A stretch of 23,023 nucleotides of DNA, from NCBI GenBank assembly GCA_035576005.1, contig DATLXH010000125.1, positions 1 through 23,023 on the forward strand, written 5' to 3'. A program made the translations under genes and the position numbers. The notes beneath the pieces are model-generated. The model saw only the letters and a list, made by a program, of their open reading frames with translations. It searched no databases and was not told the DNA's origin. Position 1 is the stretch's first letter. Each line of letters opens with the position of its first letter. Shown piece after piece: positions 22,979 through 23,023 of this stretch. Source of the stretch: DATLXH01 sp035576005. Lineage in GTDB: Bacteria > Acidobacteriota > Thermoanaerobaculia > Gp7-AA8.

Positions 22979-23023
22979 ATGCCTTCGTCGCAAAACCGTC
23001 GTGCGCCTCGCATCCAGACCACT
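22979..23023 (+). CDS. Possible start of a gene cut by the right window edge
   Basis: The frame ATG..., giving MPSSQNRRAPRIQTT, is open to the end of the window. A promoter-like pair and a dyad operator-like sequence lie immediately upstream, leaving almost no leader. The first residues are basic and proline-containing, compatible with a small DNA-binding regulator such as a BlaI/MecI-type repressor. Fifteen residues are far too few to assign a family. Confidence 0.25.
   Translation, partial: MPSSQNRRAPRIQTT

Noticed and set aside
22738..23022. 94-codon minus-strand open frame at the right edge with a CEKCG...C motif
   Set aside because: No recognisable family, no ribosome binding site in view, and it is antisense to the promoter-like region and the possible gene at 22979. 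It cannot be supported, though more sequence could change this.

Overview
The window is a GC-rich, densely coded stretch from a Gram-negative bacterium. Its envelope proteins show this: a TonB-dependent receptor, a FecR-type membrane protein, two secreted M16 peptidases and a lipoprotein-type esterase. This gene mix, together with a small lysine/arginine-rich protein beginning MGKPQVSF, resembles Acidobacteriota-like or neighbouring soil phyla. That placement is an inference; no rRNA or other phylogenetic marker is present. I see no tRNA, rRNA, CRISPR array, insertion sequence or phage gene.

Layout. 212-1357: membrane-bound family 2 glycosyltransferase. 1427-5281: a 5-oxoproline locus with an MFS transporter, pxpA, and a fused pxpB-pxpC gene whose PxpC half is split by a -1 frame change near 4752. 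A 200-bp pair of inverted palindromic repeats lies between pxpA and pxpBC. 5339-6421: RlmN-family radical SAM enzyme. 6606-6797: small basic protein with a TTG start. 7082-9205 (minus): DEAD-box RNA helicase of the DeaD/CsdA type. 9351-13451: secreted M16 peptidase, then a hotdog thioesterase overlapping a lipoprotein alpha/beta-hydrolase. 13691-14362 (minus): class I methyltransferase, divergent from a Uup-type ABC-F ATPase (14424-16226). 16245-16463: a symmetrical array of six hairpins. 16579-19353 (minus): a second M16 peptidase with its own terminator. 19465-22715: FecR-like protein translationally coupled to a TonB-dependent receptor. 22979 to the right edge: possible start of another gene behind an operator-like dyad.

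The parts that work together are: (i) transporter plus PxpA/PxpB/PxpC, which would take up a carboxylate (perhaps pyroglutamate) and convert 5-oxoproline to glutamate; (ii) FecR plus TonB receptor, a surface-uptake or signalling pair without an adjacent ECF sigma gene; (iii) two paralogous periplasmic or extracellular M16 peptidases; (iv) RNA and ribosome functions (RlmN, helicase, Uup).

Two genome-level patterns stand out. Intergenic spaces repeatedly carry one family of palindromes (CCCTCTCCC...GGGAGAGGG), often as inverted pairs. Start sites fall into two classes: some have a clear Shine-Dalgarno sequence with any -10-like box farther upstream, while others have no Shine-Dalgarno sequence and a -10-like hexamer 6-10 nt before the ATG, as expected for leaderless mRNAs.
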